Assembly (NCBI RefSeq): GCF_963576615.1
Contig: NC_088714.1
Coordinates: forward strand, 42,936,072-43,000,071
Source: Watersipora subatra
Taxonomy: Eukaryota > Bryozoa > Gymnolaemata > Cheilostomatida > Watersiporidae
Reading direction: 5' to 3'
DNA length: 64,000 nucleotides
Shown here one piece after another: positions 60,401 through 64,000 of the stretch. Every line of letters begins with the position of its first letter. Positions within the stretch are counted from its first letter, which is position 1. The position numbers were made by a program, and so were the translations under genes. Under the pieces are notes generated by a model that saw nothing but the letters and a program-made list of their open reading frames with translations, was not told the DNA's origin and searched no databases.

Positions 60401-63400
60401 ACCTAGAACCCTCGTTTATTGTTAGCGCTCTCTAGCACCGATTGTCACAGAAAAGTGCAGCTTCAATGGCAGCGAAATGGATCGACGACCTAAGGCTAAA
60501 TGCTAATTATGACATCGCATTGTGGGAACCACAACCAAGTGTTTTTTTATTGCAGGACATACTTTTGACACCCTGTTTTTCATAGTTCTATTTTTCTTTG
60601 TGTATTGAATATAGGCTTATTCAAAAGCCAAGACTCTGAAGTACTGAAATATATGATAAAAGTACTGATATAATTGATGTGCTTTAAATAAAGGCCAATA
60701 AAGTGATAACTTGATAATGACAACATTTCAAAAATGTGTAGTTGAGTTGACTAGAGTCACATCGTATGACATAAATGAGAGGGTGATCCCTGCTATTGAA
60801 TATTATAAATCTAGAAACATAATGAGCATGACATTTATATTTAGATATGTCTTTCTAATACTGTTTCTTATTTTCAGGTTATGGTTATATAATTCCACCA
60901 GAGATGGTGCCAAAGTTGATAAAGCATGTTAAGGATGTTCATACTATAGCAATGGAAGATGTTTATTTCACAGGTAAATTAATAAGAAATGGCCAAAATT
61001 TGCTCCCTCTTTTTAGTTTACTCAGTATGTAATGTTCACCGATGTTCGCCTTTGATTTGTCTTTTAATTTGTGATGTCATTAGCATTCAATACCTTACAC
61101 ACAAAGGCCTGCACATGAAGAGAATCTTATTATCCCTGCCAAACGTCAAGTTCAACTTGTGTTAGTGGAATATTGTCCTTTATCATCATGCATGTTGTAT
61201 AGCCCATAGAAATGTAGTAAATAGGTATGGTAATAGTAATGCAACAGCTAATGTGACTGTATCTATGTAGGATTGGTGAGGAGCGCTGCCAATGAGAAGG
61301 TCCACCAACTAACTGCCTTATTCTCTACAATCTACAGCAACTTGGACAAGTTTTTAGAGAGAATTGTAGCAAGACCAGAGCTTATGTTTATTGGACACGT
61401 ACATACTGACAGGTATGGCTAAATGTGCAAGCGTAAGTGTGTTAGTCTGCGTAAATCCTACGCCTTTCCAAATTTTCTGCCGATTTTTTTCAACTTACAC
61501 ACGCGTATTTGCCTTCCGACAGATCACCAAAAATATTTGGTTTCAAAATTTTGTCTTGCTCCTGAGACCCAGCCTTTTAAACATATATTTGATTAGAAAA
61601 TCATGACTACACTTTTGTAATTTTATGCGTTAAGGACAATTAGCTTCAGTGAGCGCATTTATGGATTGTTGTTATGAAAATAATGAAACAATTTGCGTTA
61701 AAAATCTACACTCTATACGATTGAGAATAAGAGAGATCGCGTGCAAATCCGAGCTTTACGCTTGCACGCTTATACAAAGAAAAGTGTGTGGATGACATAA
61801 TACCCAACATGGCATGAAAATATTGAGGGGTGATCAATTTCTGTCAATTTGACTTCTTGCTCGGTAGAAATATGTATAGTATAAATTATAATACATGCCT
61901 GTCGTCTTTTCAGCTATGGTGATTTTGCTGCCGGAGACAATAACCATACTCATTCTTTATAAGAGTGAATAATTCATCAAAATGAATTCTTTTTTGCACC
62001 TTAATAAATTCAGTGTTCAAAACTTTGCTGCAAACTTAATAAGCACTGCCCAGCTACATTTTCCGTGCGACAGAGTCATAAATGCTATGTAAATAGATAT
62101 ATAAATTTACGGGTTGAAGACTCCAGTTTTGCATTCCGCTAATACATTCTTTGAATTACATTTGTTTCATCCTTTACAAATAATTTGACATGTCAAATCT
62201 TAACCATCATGCCTATGTGTAATTTATGACCAGACGTTCACACTGAAAAGTATGTTTAGATACAAAGTACCAATTTCAATAGACAGCTAGATAACAAGTA
62301 CCCATTACAGTACGCATTTAGTTGCAGATATCAAGGTCTATTAGCAACCAGGTGTGGTTAATGTTTTACAGCAGGTGTTATCGTGCTCTTAAAGAATATA
62401 GATAACCCGCTCTATCAGCATATTCAGTGATCAGCTGGAGAAGGCCATTTATGAACTTGTTTGCAACGATTATAATTACATGCAGTTTCCATAATGACCA
62501 ATTTGGGTACAATCAAAGTTTCATCTAGATATAGGTTGTACTAATGCCATGTGTTTCTGTTTCCTCACTAGAACATCTTCATTACCTGTTGTGAAGACTT
62601 GGTGTAATGACTGAATCTAGCAATGCTTCCACAAAAATAATACTATATAAGTTTTATGTGTTTTCTACCCCCATTCCATCATACACTTGTACCATCAGGT
62701 TCTAAACGATAGAGCCAGCCTAAGTAGTATCTACAATGAATATACGGGCACAATGTCTTAATTACCCATAATGCTCACATACACATAGAGATGCGGCTTA
62801 ATTAAAAGCATGTGAGTTACCTAACCTCACCGTCCTATCTAATAGCACTTGCCGAGTTTCTTTCTGGGGAGTGACTGTCGGGTACTTAGTTGACAGGCAC
62901 CGGTAGAATGCTACTTAACAGTCTGATATCAACTGTGGAGTAACATTTGAAGAGCACCTGCAGTCCATTTGTCAGACTAGAACTAGTGTTTTGGCAAGCG
63001 ATTGCAGAGTATCCAGTCAGACAATATGCCTATCAGACAAGCAGGTGGGTAGTGCTTGTCTGAGAAGCACTTGTGGAGTACCTGTTTGACAAGCACTTGT
63101 GCAGTCTCTATCTGACAAGAACCTGTGTAGAACCCGGATGGATGATGATCAACTGCCACATGCCTGTCTGACAAGCACCTAACAATTACCCATCTAACAA
63201 GCACTTGCCAAGTACCTGTCTAATGAGCATCAGTAAAAAAAGCAGTTTTATTAAATATTTAATGATGTTAGTATTTATGATGTGCCACAAACCAACGCAT
63301 AGAGCTGAACTAGCGTGTTAATGCCAGTACTTGTCATTCCTGTAAGAAATTGAGAATTTATTTTTTAGATTTGCTGAGCTGTATTGGAAACTCATAAGTG

Positions 63401-63438
63401 AAAGATACGATCCAAACAAGGTAGAAGAGTCTGAGTAG
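22837..63438 (+). CDS. Beta-1,3-galactosyltransferase-like glycosyltransferase (GT31), 8 exons
   Basis: Exons: 22837-23048, 25569-25801, 26352-26512, 26835-27119, 30706-30892, 60878-60973, 61271-61412 and 63369-63438 (TAG). Phases agree throughout, giving 461 residues. A short N-terminal tail and one membrane segment (about residues 12-35, VKTVFFLMLIFGSFQLLFLF) indicate a type II Golgi protein. A charged, probably coiled-coil stem follows (about 72-148). The GT31 core runs from LYVYSAPGNFKERKRVRRTW through RVIFFIGKTYG, DSYRNLTIKGMSALKWV, the DxD-type metal site VDDDT (residues 298-302), GYGYIIPPEM and EDVYFTG. The family transfers galactose or GlcNAc in beta-1,3 linkage. Donor and acceptor cannot be inferred. 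The exon-4 acceptor at 26834 was chosen because it keeps phase. The alternative at 26840 removes two residues. Confidence 0.85.
23300..23440 (+). repeat. tRNA-derived SINE-like copy in GT31 intron 1
   Basis: A-box-like GGTGCAGTTGATAGTG and B-box-like GGAGTCCAATTC (23349-23360), followed by a tail with GGACGGTCGGATGGACTCG that resembles the tail at 16090. Confidence 0.45.
24061..24720. mobile_element. GC-rich MITE with TA target site
   Basis: Ends CCGTAAGT..TTATGCTCAAGCC (24061 onward) and the complement of ..GGCTTGAGCATGAGAACTTACGG (to 24720), each flanked by TA. The interior has several GCCGCGG-type motifs, unusual in this AT-rich intron. No transposase. Confidence 0.65.
24891..25568. repeat. 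60-bp minisatellite abutting and including the 3' splice site of GT31 exon 2
   Basis: About 11 copies of a 60-bp unit containing TCATGGTTGTAACAATAGAG. The last copy contains the AG acceptor used by exon 2 (ACAATAG at 25562-25568), and the exon's first bases AGATGATG continue the repeat consensus. A 327-codon minus-strand frame through this array is an artefact of the stop-free 60-bp period. Confidence 0.9.
25915..26135. repeat. GA-rich low-complexity tract
   Basis: Simple (GA)n-like purine tract in the GT31 intron between exons 2 and 3. The Ser/Leu-rich minus-strand frames are artefacts. Confidence 0.9.
27465..27600 (-). repeat. Dispersed repeat with CTAGCTGTGCC..CGTTGCCCG signature
   Basis: Begins ACTAGCTGTGCCTCACGGCG, then TATTAAAAATCAGCTTATAAA and CAAGTGGCAGGC. 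The same elements occur in the opposite orientation at 29765-29850 and 30318-30415. Partial copies start ACTAGCTGAATGCC (30115) and GACTAGCTAGGTGAGTGCCC (32800). Interspersed family of unknown class. Confidence 0.6.
27617..28284. mobile_element. MITE with 23-bp terminal inverted repeats
   Basis: ACTATGTTTCCATGGTGCGCAGT (27617-27639) is matched by the complement of 28262-28284 (22 of 23). TA could be the target duplication. The interior carries additional TGCGCAGT copies. 668 bp, non-coding. Confidence 0.75.
28481..29386 (+). pseudogene. Penelope-like element fragment (GIY-YIG endonuclease) between inverted repeats
   Basis: A decayed plus-strand frame shows the tail of a Penelope-like polyprotein: MPNMKAKIDAHNKSILKEF, then CNC, VYQVTVTRTENNTNGTYVG (the GIY-YIG type motif), FKARYNNH and TELSKYIWKLKTKW (about 28670-28985). 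Stops and frame breaks follow. The reverse transcriptase is absent. A ~125-bp sequence at 28481-28606 recurs inverted at 29264-29386, as expected for Penelope elements with inverted repeat copies. It is a 5'-truncated, dead copy in GT31 intron 4. Confidence 0.75.
29765..30415 (+). repeat. Two copies of the GGCAATGT..CAAGTGGCAGGCAACTCTC repeat
   Basis: Copies at 29765-29850 and 30318-30415 share GCAAGTGGCAGGCAACTCTC, TTGTTTATAA and a TGGGCAATGC-like end. They are inverted relative to 27465-27600. Confidence 0.6.
30452..30494. repeat. (TA)n microsatellite
   Basis: About 21 TA dinucleotides in the intron upstream of the GT31 exon at 30706. Confidence 0.97.
31560..31835. repeat. 36-bp minisatellite
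   Basis: About eight copies of a unit containing TACTATGGATATATAGTCAA. Located near the start of the 30-kb GT31 intron. Open frames on both strands are artefacts. Confidence 0.9.
32050..32370 (-). repeat. Partial foldback copy: one arm plus core
   Basis: A minus-oriented arm (32050-32200) followed by a core with TATTCTGCCAGTCTGTTTGC and CAACTATAGGTGTCATTATTG. This matches the core of the 9142-9570 element. The second arm is missing. Confidence 0.55.
33150..33240 (+). repeat. tRNA-derived SINE-like copy
   Basis: A-box-like GTGTAGTATAATGGATAAATG and B-box GTGAGTTCAAATCC (33211-33224). This is the best tRNA-like promoter pair in the window. No intact acceptor stem or discriminator could be recognised. 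Confidence 0.55.
34200..35178 (+). pseudogene. PIF/Harbinger (DDE_4) transposase, broken
   Basis: Residues from about 34346 read KEEFRLILSKV, EERLMITLRYLATGASL, VQEWLNISNNLEQKWNFPNT and IGALDGKHI (first catalytic D). A second frame from 34750 reads LLDMYDSNYSFRYVDVEAQG, DGGVFEVSKLQ, VILADEAF (second D), MRPYPKSFDRRE and LSQVRRLIENSFGIF (last E). This is the Harbinger nuclease order. It is dead. A TGA (34343-34345) interrupts the N-terminus, a frameshift lies near 34700-34720 before the YHNHKG motif, and a TAA lies at 34747-34749. Neighbouring MADF gene: PIF/Harbinger elements commonly carry a second gene for a Myb/SANT- or MADF-like DNA-binding protein. The two may belong to one element (inference). 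Confidence 0.85.
35179..35753. other. Non-coding stretch downstream of the transposase relic
   Basis: AT-rich, no recognised gene. It may be the interior of the decayed Harbinger element. Confidence 0.4.
35754..36190. mobile_element. 437-bp palindromic foldback element with TA target duplication
   Basis: Almost the whole element is an inverted repeat. It starts CAGTGGTGTGCAAAATAAAC and ends with the near-complement of CAGCCTTGTGCGAAATAAAC. The arms meet near 35975, where ATTATGTAGGCTATATTCTGA faces its complement. TA flanks both ends (35752-35753 and 36191-36192). The tips and TA site fit a Tc1/mariner-type non-autonomous element. It sits between the Harbinger transposase and the MADF gene. 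Confidence 0.8.
36458..53526 (-). CDS. MADF-BESS domain protein, 3 exons, intron 2 invaded by an LTR element
   Basis: Exons on the minus strand: 53526-53346, 53063-52869 and 36822-36458. Phases 1 and 1 agree, giving 246 residues. The MADF domain spans about residues 23-112: LIAELEPRIYIWNHANHF, FVDLAKSMNST, then VKAKYKGLRTYWVKQYKK, and PSWPYYTSLMFL in place of the usual WPYFEQLxFL. A basic stretch SLKRKRSEPDE looks like a nuclear signal. The C-terminus (about 208-246, DYAGKMIAEQLRKIP..LLKIQGIL) fits a BESS interaction motif. Such proteins bind DNA and regulate transcription, or serve as the second protein of PIF/Harbinger transposons. The 15.9-kb LTR element sits at the first bases of intron 2, so this allele may be mis-spliced. 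The gene is nested antisense in the GT31 intron. Confidence 0.8.
36929..36932. repeat. Target site duplication GTAC (left)
   Basis: GTAC directly before the TG of the 5' LTR, repeated at 52865-52868 after the 3' LTR. The bases correspond to positions +1 to +4 of the MADF gene's intron 2 donor on the minus strand. Confidence 0.9.
37921..37928 (+). promoter_or_regulatory. TATA box of the 5' LTR
   Basis: TATAAAAG followed by a GAGGGG stretch. It predicts a start near 37950 and a leader of about 1.1 kb before the polyprotein ATG. The equivalent in the 3' LTR is 51955-51962. Confidence 0.65.
38768..38793 (+). terminator. Cluster of poly(A) signals near the LTR end
   Basis: AATAAA at 38768-38773, 38779-38784 and 38788-38793. 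The 3' LTR copy (52802-52827) would end element transcripts. Confidence 0.55.
38834..38851 (+). promoter_or_regulatory. Candidate primer-binding site
   Basis: TGGAGCTTGAAACCCGAG begins 3 bp after the 5' LTR. It has the TGG expected to pair with a tRNA CCA end. I could not name the tRNA. Confidence 0.5.
39053..39064 (+). promoter_or_regulatory. Three-codon upstream ORF overlapping the polyprotein start
   Basis: ATG CCA TTA TGA, whose last bases overlap the main start codon (ATGA at 39061-39064). This arrangement can allow termination-reinitiation and would lower translation of the long frame. Confidence 0.6.
39061..49197 (+). CDS. Retroelement polyprotein: Gag, envelope-like, protease, RT, RNase H, integrase
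   Basis: A single 3,378-codon frame. Residues 1-640: charged, repetitive-composition N-terminus. About 650-835: retrotransposon Gag capsid-like domain (FSEWTDNYELNC.., FVRGLPVTFKRGLL). 968-981: CCHC zinc knuckle CRNCNNIGHQHYFC. 982-1450: acidic, then basic linker. About 1452-2037: envelope-like membrane glycoprotein. 2102-2105: protease DTGS. About 2290-2560: reverse transcriptase, YIDD at 2475-2478. About 2615-2740: RNase H, with D2625. 2899-2939: integrase HHCC finger. D2968, D3028 and E3064: integrase DD35E. No frameshift or stop separates gag from pol. Typical gypsy Gag-Pol is 1,200-1,600 residues, so this is more than double. The start is the first long-frame ATG. Confidence 0.93.
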   Translation: MSRLRETAKYLIGVQPPRNRRSRSEEPAEEMQRKRESEAQATKENREGSEMTTENLQQEEELLQLADRQGQLETHNRESVSDETFVTLDEYRAQHEDADPFASTSTIRRAPTARPPAIENSDDDEERREQAMLAQPSKRRSDATAINKAAELARYNDWLNRLTCDMLGDEDRGAKHQSFKTHTRVKQLERHADLFSPPLHISTDDDEIPISRQGLSPASSYREIDQTPQAMQRPLAKSILASYNAKDKDNLQNNRKEKHSQTSPPTTRILFSDDAIIVSEESSDEESCTCKSVEPSKQKHNIKQNHFEIESSRAINNKHDFTQQAADTQQPIQNYREERANKYEEQLAHHKKGRLLQNMGNPQHEKKLNEQREWRRTQELMPEEVRGKRSEMSNLNLHSENYYKKNNPKLTWPYGLERYEECRNQSPCAERRQLPKDWLELGHQEQVKFDEECYQPRQAMCYDYQCDVTPRKSILKPKQYHMAEANNEYGRALDQERRQLLQEPYSTRFERLEQERLAWLEEQRQRELNEERLRYKPHQKLKMRQGVNYPECEMKHSQRGMQLGREARPEQDTCESTPWLNASSQKHYRKNSQPLQEPWVPYYESDSSDLDYCQNKRTQGLPTKRIPAKQTVEQSNKQATNIINVATKLPEVEKFSNGPSAETTFSEWTDNYELNCQALSIPRENWGKILPLYLTEGALITYRNIIARNPYIKENYSLLTAELAEEFAVTDGIANSVDLNNRIKQESESIGKYYASITTMAKRLFPTMNADALDQIILSSFVRGLPVTFKRGLLNNPSISTADGAFKAAQRMEKTNAILLNESAHANVSVVSRDIRQEEQLEAIKRSLKNLELREAERVAENRSRRNDNNNWFERDRNYGGSAATNTNWRDRRWNRPMGRQFHGSYRNNQAGYSSGRRFNNNWRNHRNANFSRAPQRQSWRESQMLRAREHNRQHEGQEFTMDGRPICRNCNNIGHQHYFCRKTVNSMPAGQPTQQHRMVRFEDTRNQSRTANNVTSHRAQDINRTRTVNIVDQDTPTSTAQAEVNSKETTAEEQTNPHPDTEQQLDIDRNAAQDNCEPVDEPEIDEQLQEFLDWVVENEVHRLDTEHNTTQTASDEEWYNLLTWVNECNTYEENWDQLYEAELTQLEMDIEDILNAESTATESQIIEDEQQNIAEQVYDDREVRWTTDDTITQINIIQKKSKRSKAKDKNHKRQEQRSEHQPGYPNGYIRKPPLHPYGVLNDLDTRMAQLWIRESSNSQHTSREDDDDTNTHLCDLVTTKCKTTYPRAHQDTNLKRKNSTQRIEEPKQKKRKRNAVNKMTKAQLQHDAIAEKSLQTSDNHTVPDEQTTGIPDYPQGLSCPPLRSRKETYETSKEPIAHSKVNKHYPSTIATTEAKELQQLTEQTKTPTCEAPGSAKGRTFEVQTLPRNNNVQLSPSPMTGRLTTILKEAGGPIALATIIILISSLIGKAKAYPDHPMLCHTANDPRSHPHLILDLPDEITCSKPKESTDDVTPLNLQIYKTTTLILANKAYMCTKRVTTIQTLLYFFNDERLTKSETTYNPVSPELCWNMVQTQQMEGQKLYEKHGVISTHYSTTPEYQWCCTWRTKTVVNYDITPGNVYFHRDTKVLQSTLARVSKCGFEDMACTVEDSGVVVWKGNITDECILKESIIIKGSKSGEHWVSNDQNMVLTFTDSKWQSYQVCAHSNPDLWLIKSDQGIYVKNTTAIHGVKSAHHKSKTRQDLKVPYVTSLVMGEIEAIATSLSNRINNETRKLFWQSVNALCNHEKIALMLISKLMLGEPTATVRQLIGDDYITAKALTLNNLAVYGCHKLNDSQYSIGILENSTSTERCSPWLPVIVTYDAFKQTQMYMDPLTNILHKYHPMKQCRTNEVIYYTLNQTLHTFEWNEKKIERVNDTNNDTMENLLHHKVTYNDSKLLIYRERVGLFTLEDMQPDSSILGGFIEAIQRERQQAKEIGIWPVGPGTTGNSSLPFHIGKLRLFDWIQGGFMKFMTFWNIVCNLTVTFIIIRVIISIGSIMTQKNFSQTGPAIRHYFNGNDSQRNAINTLTPRIFIQDLTESNCPYDVPLIEGKLNDKPITIFLDTGSTMHIISKEMASELGLSVRKSDATATVFGGTRVIFEGESDVTLTIGSKTINITVTITKTSSNNLLLGFSAFWQMGVTSFDIKNGNMNIDGEDIELIARLSNTKIAGMIDEGATSTDKADTELPQDITQHNTLLQTMEEYGDEDELYIPKPYQHEVTDEQLMSSLNIPWTEYSKEEQLDIKSLIIENKDVFLTGGLKALKATSLYSPVLDTGDGKPIFMRPYPINPLLQEKADQLIQELLEAGVIEHSHSNWQSPSLFVPKKNGKEVRLVVDYRALNKMCKKAPSDLPLIGEINYHMAGNALFSSLDAASGFYALPLQDEETMNKTAFAVYGNHSQYRFKRMPMGLSISPGAFLQIANIVKAQLPPKNYQCYIDDWIVASPDNLHDHIKLLQTLFDRFRMAGLMLKPQKCNLFQKQVEFLGFVLAKEGLTPDDRNVEKIKKLAPPTTKKLLRGFLGLCSFLRRCIYNFASISKPLTELLKAEAKFEWKSEQAKSFEALKKAITSHPCIAHPRFDRPILIYSDASKGAIAGMCAQRDDDKALHPIGYFSRKLSRTEANYPIYELEALATVASLEHWMSLTKHMEVHCYTDNMACKTVLDACTKQPTARRAKLAARFGQFDNVTIHYIEGERNRAADFLSRMDQPGEQKLNEHASPNTTAQIMKETADQHNGLISRKCNLQVSIIDNEETREDDISEEQPKKEEQKFEFLAQLIDNEMIVDKFREGIMADDFYGVILRYLERGQMDFDLTVRLRNLFKDAANKYRTRERLLWYVSREDERLRLVVPTNLRKLILQTMHSNLGSCHRGVIATIAAVARHFFWRTLTEDVRSYIADCQICGMVKRAPHHIKPHMKHLPVTEPFARWSIDCLQDLKITPNGNKHILVCIEAVTRTMVAEPIKDLTAKTIAYTLFSRLFCVYGFPREIRSDNATSFRNNIMTELEKLVDLEHSFTLAYASQSNGIVERAIQTLQRTLQCYSTEAQSTWDFYVPAAVLAHNTTICRSNSSFEDTPFFLTFGRDCRVPLFNLLGEAAPPNVNERTHLTDDYREDLVLRIREAMERAYQTHEKMNKRYKEYYDRQATDIPFKIGDRCYLFRPKIGKNCSRALSSQYLGPFRILDLTDVMANIVPCIEPYAKPKWVSIKRLKLVRENFSPSYKTNAQETPDLEEDTSSEEWENGDYMEEEYAANDRNRRQDQSLPRPSYPPSSPQNPDEIDEALEGRQYYMSEATNDVQPKGGSYEETLPRNTSTTNRRYELRSRTKNKRMQDYVYDDEGEYEWE
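43405..45180 (+). other. Envelope-like glycoprotein segment between Gag and Pol
   Basis: Part of the polyprotein (about residues 1450-2040). A hydrophobic signal-like segment (about 1452-1470, IALATIIILISSLIG) is followed by a ~540-residue ectodomain with 14 cysteines and about ten N-glycosylation sequons. A second membrane span follows (about 2015-2037, FIIIRVIISIGSIM). A basic site KSKTRQDLK lies near the middle and a helical stretch follows it, as in class-I-like fusion subunits, but no fusion peptide could be assigned. The layout of signal, Cys-rich ectodomain and anchor is that of a viral envelope protein. The family is not recognised. In known env-bearing retroelements env lies after pol, so this position is unusual. 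Confidence 0.7.
45190..48840 (+). other. Pro-Pol segment of the polyprotein
   Basis: Protease (LDTGSTMHI), RT (VRLVVDYRALNK, FKRMPMGLSISPGAF, CYIDDWIVAS, VEFLGFVLAKEGL) and RNase H (LIYSDASKGAIAGM, YELEALATV, CYTDNMACK). Integrase follows: HSNLGSCHRG..CQICG, SIDCLQDL, RSDNATSF and NGIVERAIQTLQ. All catalytic residues I can identify are present. No chromodomain is seen after the integrase. Confidence 0.95.
49188..49457 (+). CDS. Hypothetical 89-residue ORF overlapping the polyprotein stop
   Basis: The ATG at 49188 overlaps the end of the polyprotein frame by 10 bp in another frame. The product is basic, rich in Ile/Tyr/Arg, and has no domain I recognise. It could be an accessory product translated by reinitiation, or chance. 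No splice site or promoter supports it. Confidence 0.25.
   Translation: MGIAYNAQLYTYINIPTNQKKIFQTQNLPKKDALRLDPIANIQLDIYRQLNMYGSLIIIGNLRKIISRYRHISNTNDPRDDMRGRYRQP
49458..49884. other. Element 3' region, non-coding on the plus strand
   Basis: No plus-strand gene is seen. It is also the 3' flank of the antisense RING gene. No AATAAA was found on the minus strand within about 300 bp of its stop. Confidence 0.4.
49885..50823 (-). CDS. RING-finger protein, three exons, antisense inside the LTR element
   Basis: Minus-strand exons: 50823-50581, 50432-50222 and 50111-49885 (TGA). Junctions are GAG/GTAAG, TTTTGTAG/CTT, ATT/GTAAG and TGTTTCAG/ACC. Phases 0 and 1 agree, giving 226 residues. The RING (C3HC4) ligands are C6, C9, C22, H24, C27, C30, C48 and C51, with perfect spacing (CHIC, CGHSVC, CPEC). 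Hydrophobic residues 66-80 follow, then a basic Pro/Ser/Arg-rich tail (PSPRAHIIHRTPPQSPSTG). RING proteins usually act as E3 ubiquitin ligases, but the partner is unknown. The ATG at 50823 is used because the codon three positions upstream is TTG. A TATA box lies 57-64 bp upstream. The gene probably came from a host or a DNA virus and is carried as cargo (inference). Confidence 0.8.
50880..50887 (-). promoter_or_regulatory. TATA box of the antisense RING gene
   Basis: TATAAAAG on the minus strand. A start about 30 bp downstream (near 50857) would give a 5' UTR of roughly 35 nt before the ATG at 50823. It lies 80 bp inside the 3' LTR boundary and is independent of the LTR promoter. Confidence 0.7.
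50967..52864 (+). repeat. 3' LTR
   Basis: 1,898 bp, matching the 5' LTR base for base wherever compared, including the four small frames inside it. The bases before it (GAGGGCCGGTATG) make a poor polypurine tract. A better purine run lies at 50855-50878. Confidence 0.97.
52865..52868. repeat. Target site duplication GTAC (right)
   Basis: Copy of 36929-36932. Read on the minus strand it is the first four bases of MADF intron 2, now followed by TGTC of the LTR instead of GTAG. Confidence 0.9.
54005..55830 (-). pseudogene. hAT transposase (GTF2IRD2/ZBED-like), decayed
   Basis: Minus-strand pieces in order: EASLRVSKIPAKAMLLYSHA and IGKMKAIPLSRK (55810-55600), then, after a frame change, YFSIAIDKSNDIMDVAQLIV. 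Next comes a long clean frame, VGLEGDTTGQAIYYALVKGL to SIKLELFLVDV (55174-54527). Last are hAT dimerisation-type residues AATYLCESAF and IKSKLRSNLTQ (about 54150-54060). The frameshifts make it non-functional unless spliced. The N-terminal BED finger is not found. Confidence 0.8.
56628..56672. repeat. Near-perfect hairpin in the hAT
   Basis: TTTAAGTTTGTGCTATGCAT and its complement with one mismatch, separated by a few bases. Arms about 22 bp. Confidence 0.8.
58119..58156. repeat. Perfect 38-bp hairpin
   Basis: AAGCAAGGATGTCCACTA, a two-base spacer GT, and the exact complement. Lies within the insertion in the left arm of the foldback element. Confidence 0.9.
59467..60877. other. Last part of the 30-kb GT31 intron
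   Basis: Short frames but no recognised domain or consistent splice sites. Ends in the acceptor TTATTTTCAG used by the GT31 exon at 60878. Confidence 0.45.
61413..63368. other. Last GT31 intron
   Basis: AT-rich. At about 62880-63235 there is a degenerate ~40-bp tandem repeat with motifs such as TCTGACAAGCACTTGTG. No gene is seen. Confidence 0.5.
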
Positions 63439-63639
63439 GAAAAGTTTTCTTTAACGAGTCTCATGCAAAATTATGGTGACGTTTAAGACAGCTGCTGGCA
63501 AGCTTACTTGGGACCAATCAGTGTCTGCTGAGTTGGTGAATGACATTTCAAATAGTTGATGGGAAAATTAAAAAATTATTTATTCTATTTATTAATGACC
63601 TGAAAGATATTGAAGATGCTGTGCATTTTTATGAGCCTA

Positions 63640-63795
63640 AGAAAGTGAGCATGCCTTGTACTATATGATGCTTCTTCCATAATATACAATATGACATGCA
63701 TTGTATTATATGATCCCTTTTCCATAATATACAATATGACATACCTTGTAGTATATGATACCTCTAGCATAATATACAATATGACGTACCTTGCA
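63640..63795. repeat. ~62-bp tandem repeat downstream of GT31
   Basis: About 2.5 copies of a unit containing CATAATATACAATATGACAT, just after the GT31 stop codon. The rest of the window to 64000 shows nothing recognisable. Confidence 0.75.
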
Positions 63796-64000
63796 CTAAT
63801 AATAATACATAATATATATTTGCAGTATATGTTACTAGTGAGCTTGTACTTTGTGTACTATATGTGAGATCCCCCTGCCAATACAGCGTATACACATCAG
63901 GGCACTCCTTGAAAAGAAAAGAAACAATGCTCCGAATCAAAATAATTTGGACTCATTTTTTGCGATGTTTGTGCCTTGTATTGTATATTAAGAATTAATG

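Overview
The window is a piece of an animal nuclear genome. It has spliced genes with GT-AG introns, AT-rich introns and intergenic DNA, many minisatellites, tRNA-derived SINE-like copies, MITEs, foldback elements, a Penelope-like fragment, PIF/Harbinger and hAT transposons and a large Ty3/gypsy-type LTR element. A ciliary gene (NPHP1) plus a MADF-BESS gene and this repeat mix suggest an invertebrate, perhaps a lophotrochozoan. The species cannot be fixed from the sequence.

Layout. (1) 1772-17912, + strand: the last 11 exons of a nephrocystin-1 (NPHP1) gene. The reading phase matches at every junction, giving 383 C-terminal residues. Its introns are largely made of different minisatellites. 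(2) 17913-22836: intergenic, with tandem repeats and hairpins. (3) 22837-63438, + strand: an eight-exon beta-1,3-galactosyltransferase-like (GT31) gene of 461 residues. Its fifth intron (30893-60877) is 30 kb long and holds almost everything else. (4) Inside that intron: a decayed PIF/Harbinger transposase (34346-35178, +), a palindromic TA-flanked foldback (35754-36190), a three-exon MADF-BESS gene on the minus strand (36458-53526), and a foldback element split by an hAT transposon (53692-59466).

The highlight is a 15.9-kb, apparently intact LTR retroelement (36933-52864). It has 1,898-bp LTRs, a 4-bp target duplication GTAC, and one 3,378-codon open frame. Gag is followed by an envelope-like membrane glycoprotein segment, and only then by protease, RT, RNase H and integrase. 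Between pol and the 3' LTR, on the opposite strand, lies a compact three-exon gene with its own TATA box. It encodes a 226-residue RING-finger protein. The element landed exactly on the 5' splice site of intron 2 of the MADF-BESS gene and changed that donor from GTACGT to GTACTG.

The pieces therefore form a nest: a host GT31 intron, a Harbinger-like region with a MADF gene, an env-bearing LTR element, and an antisense RING gene inside that element.
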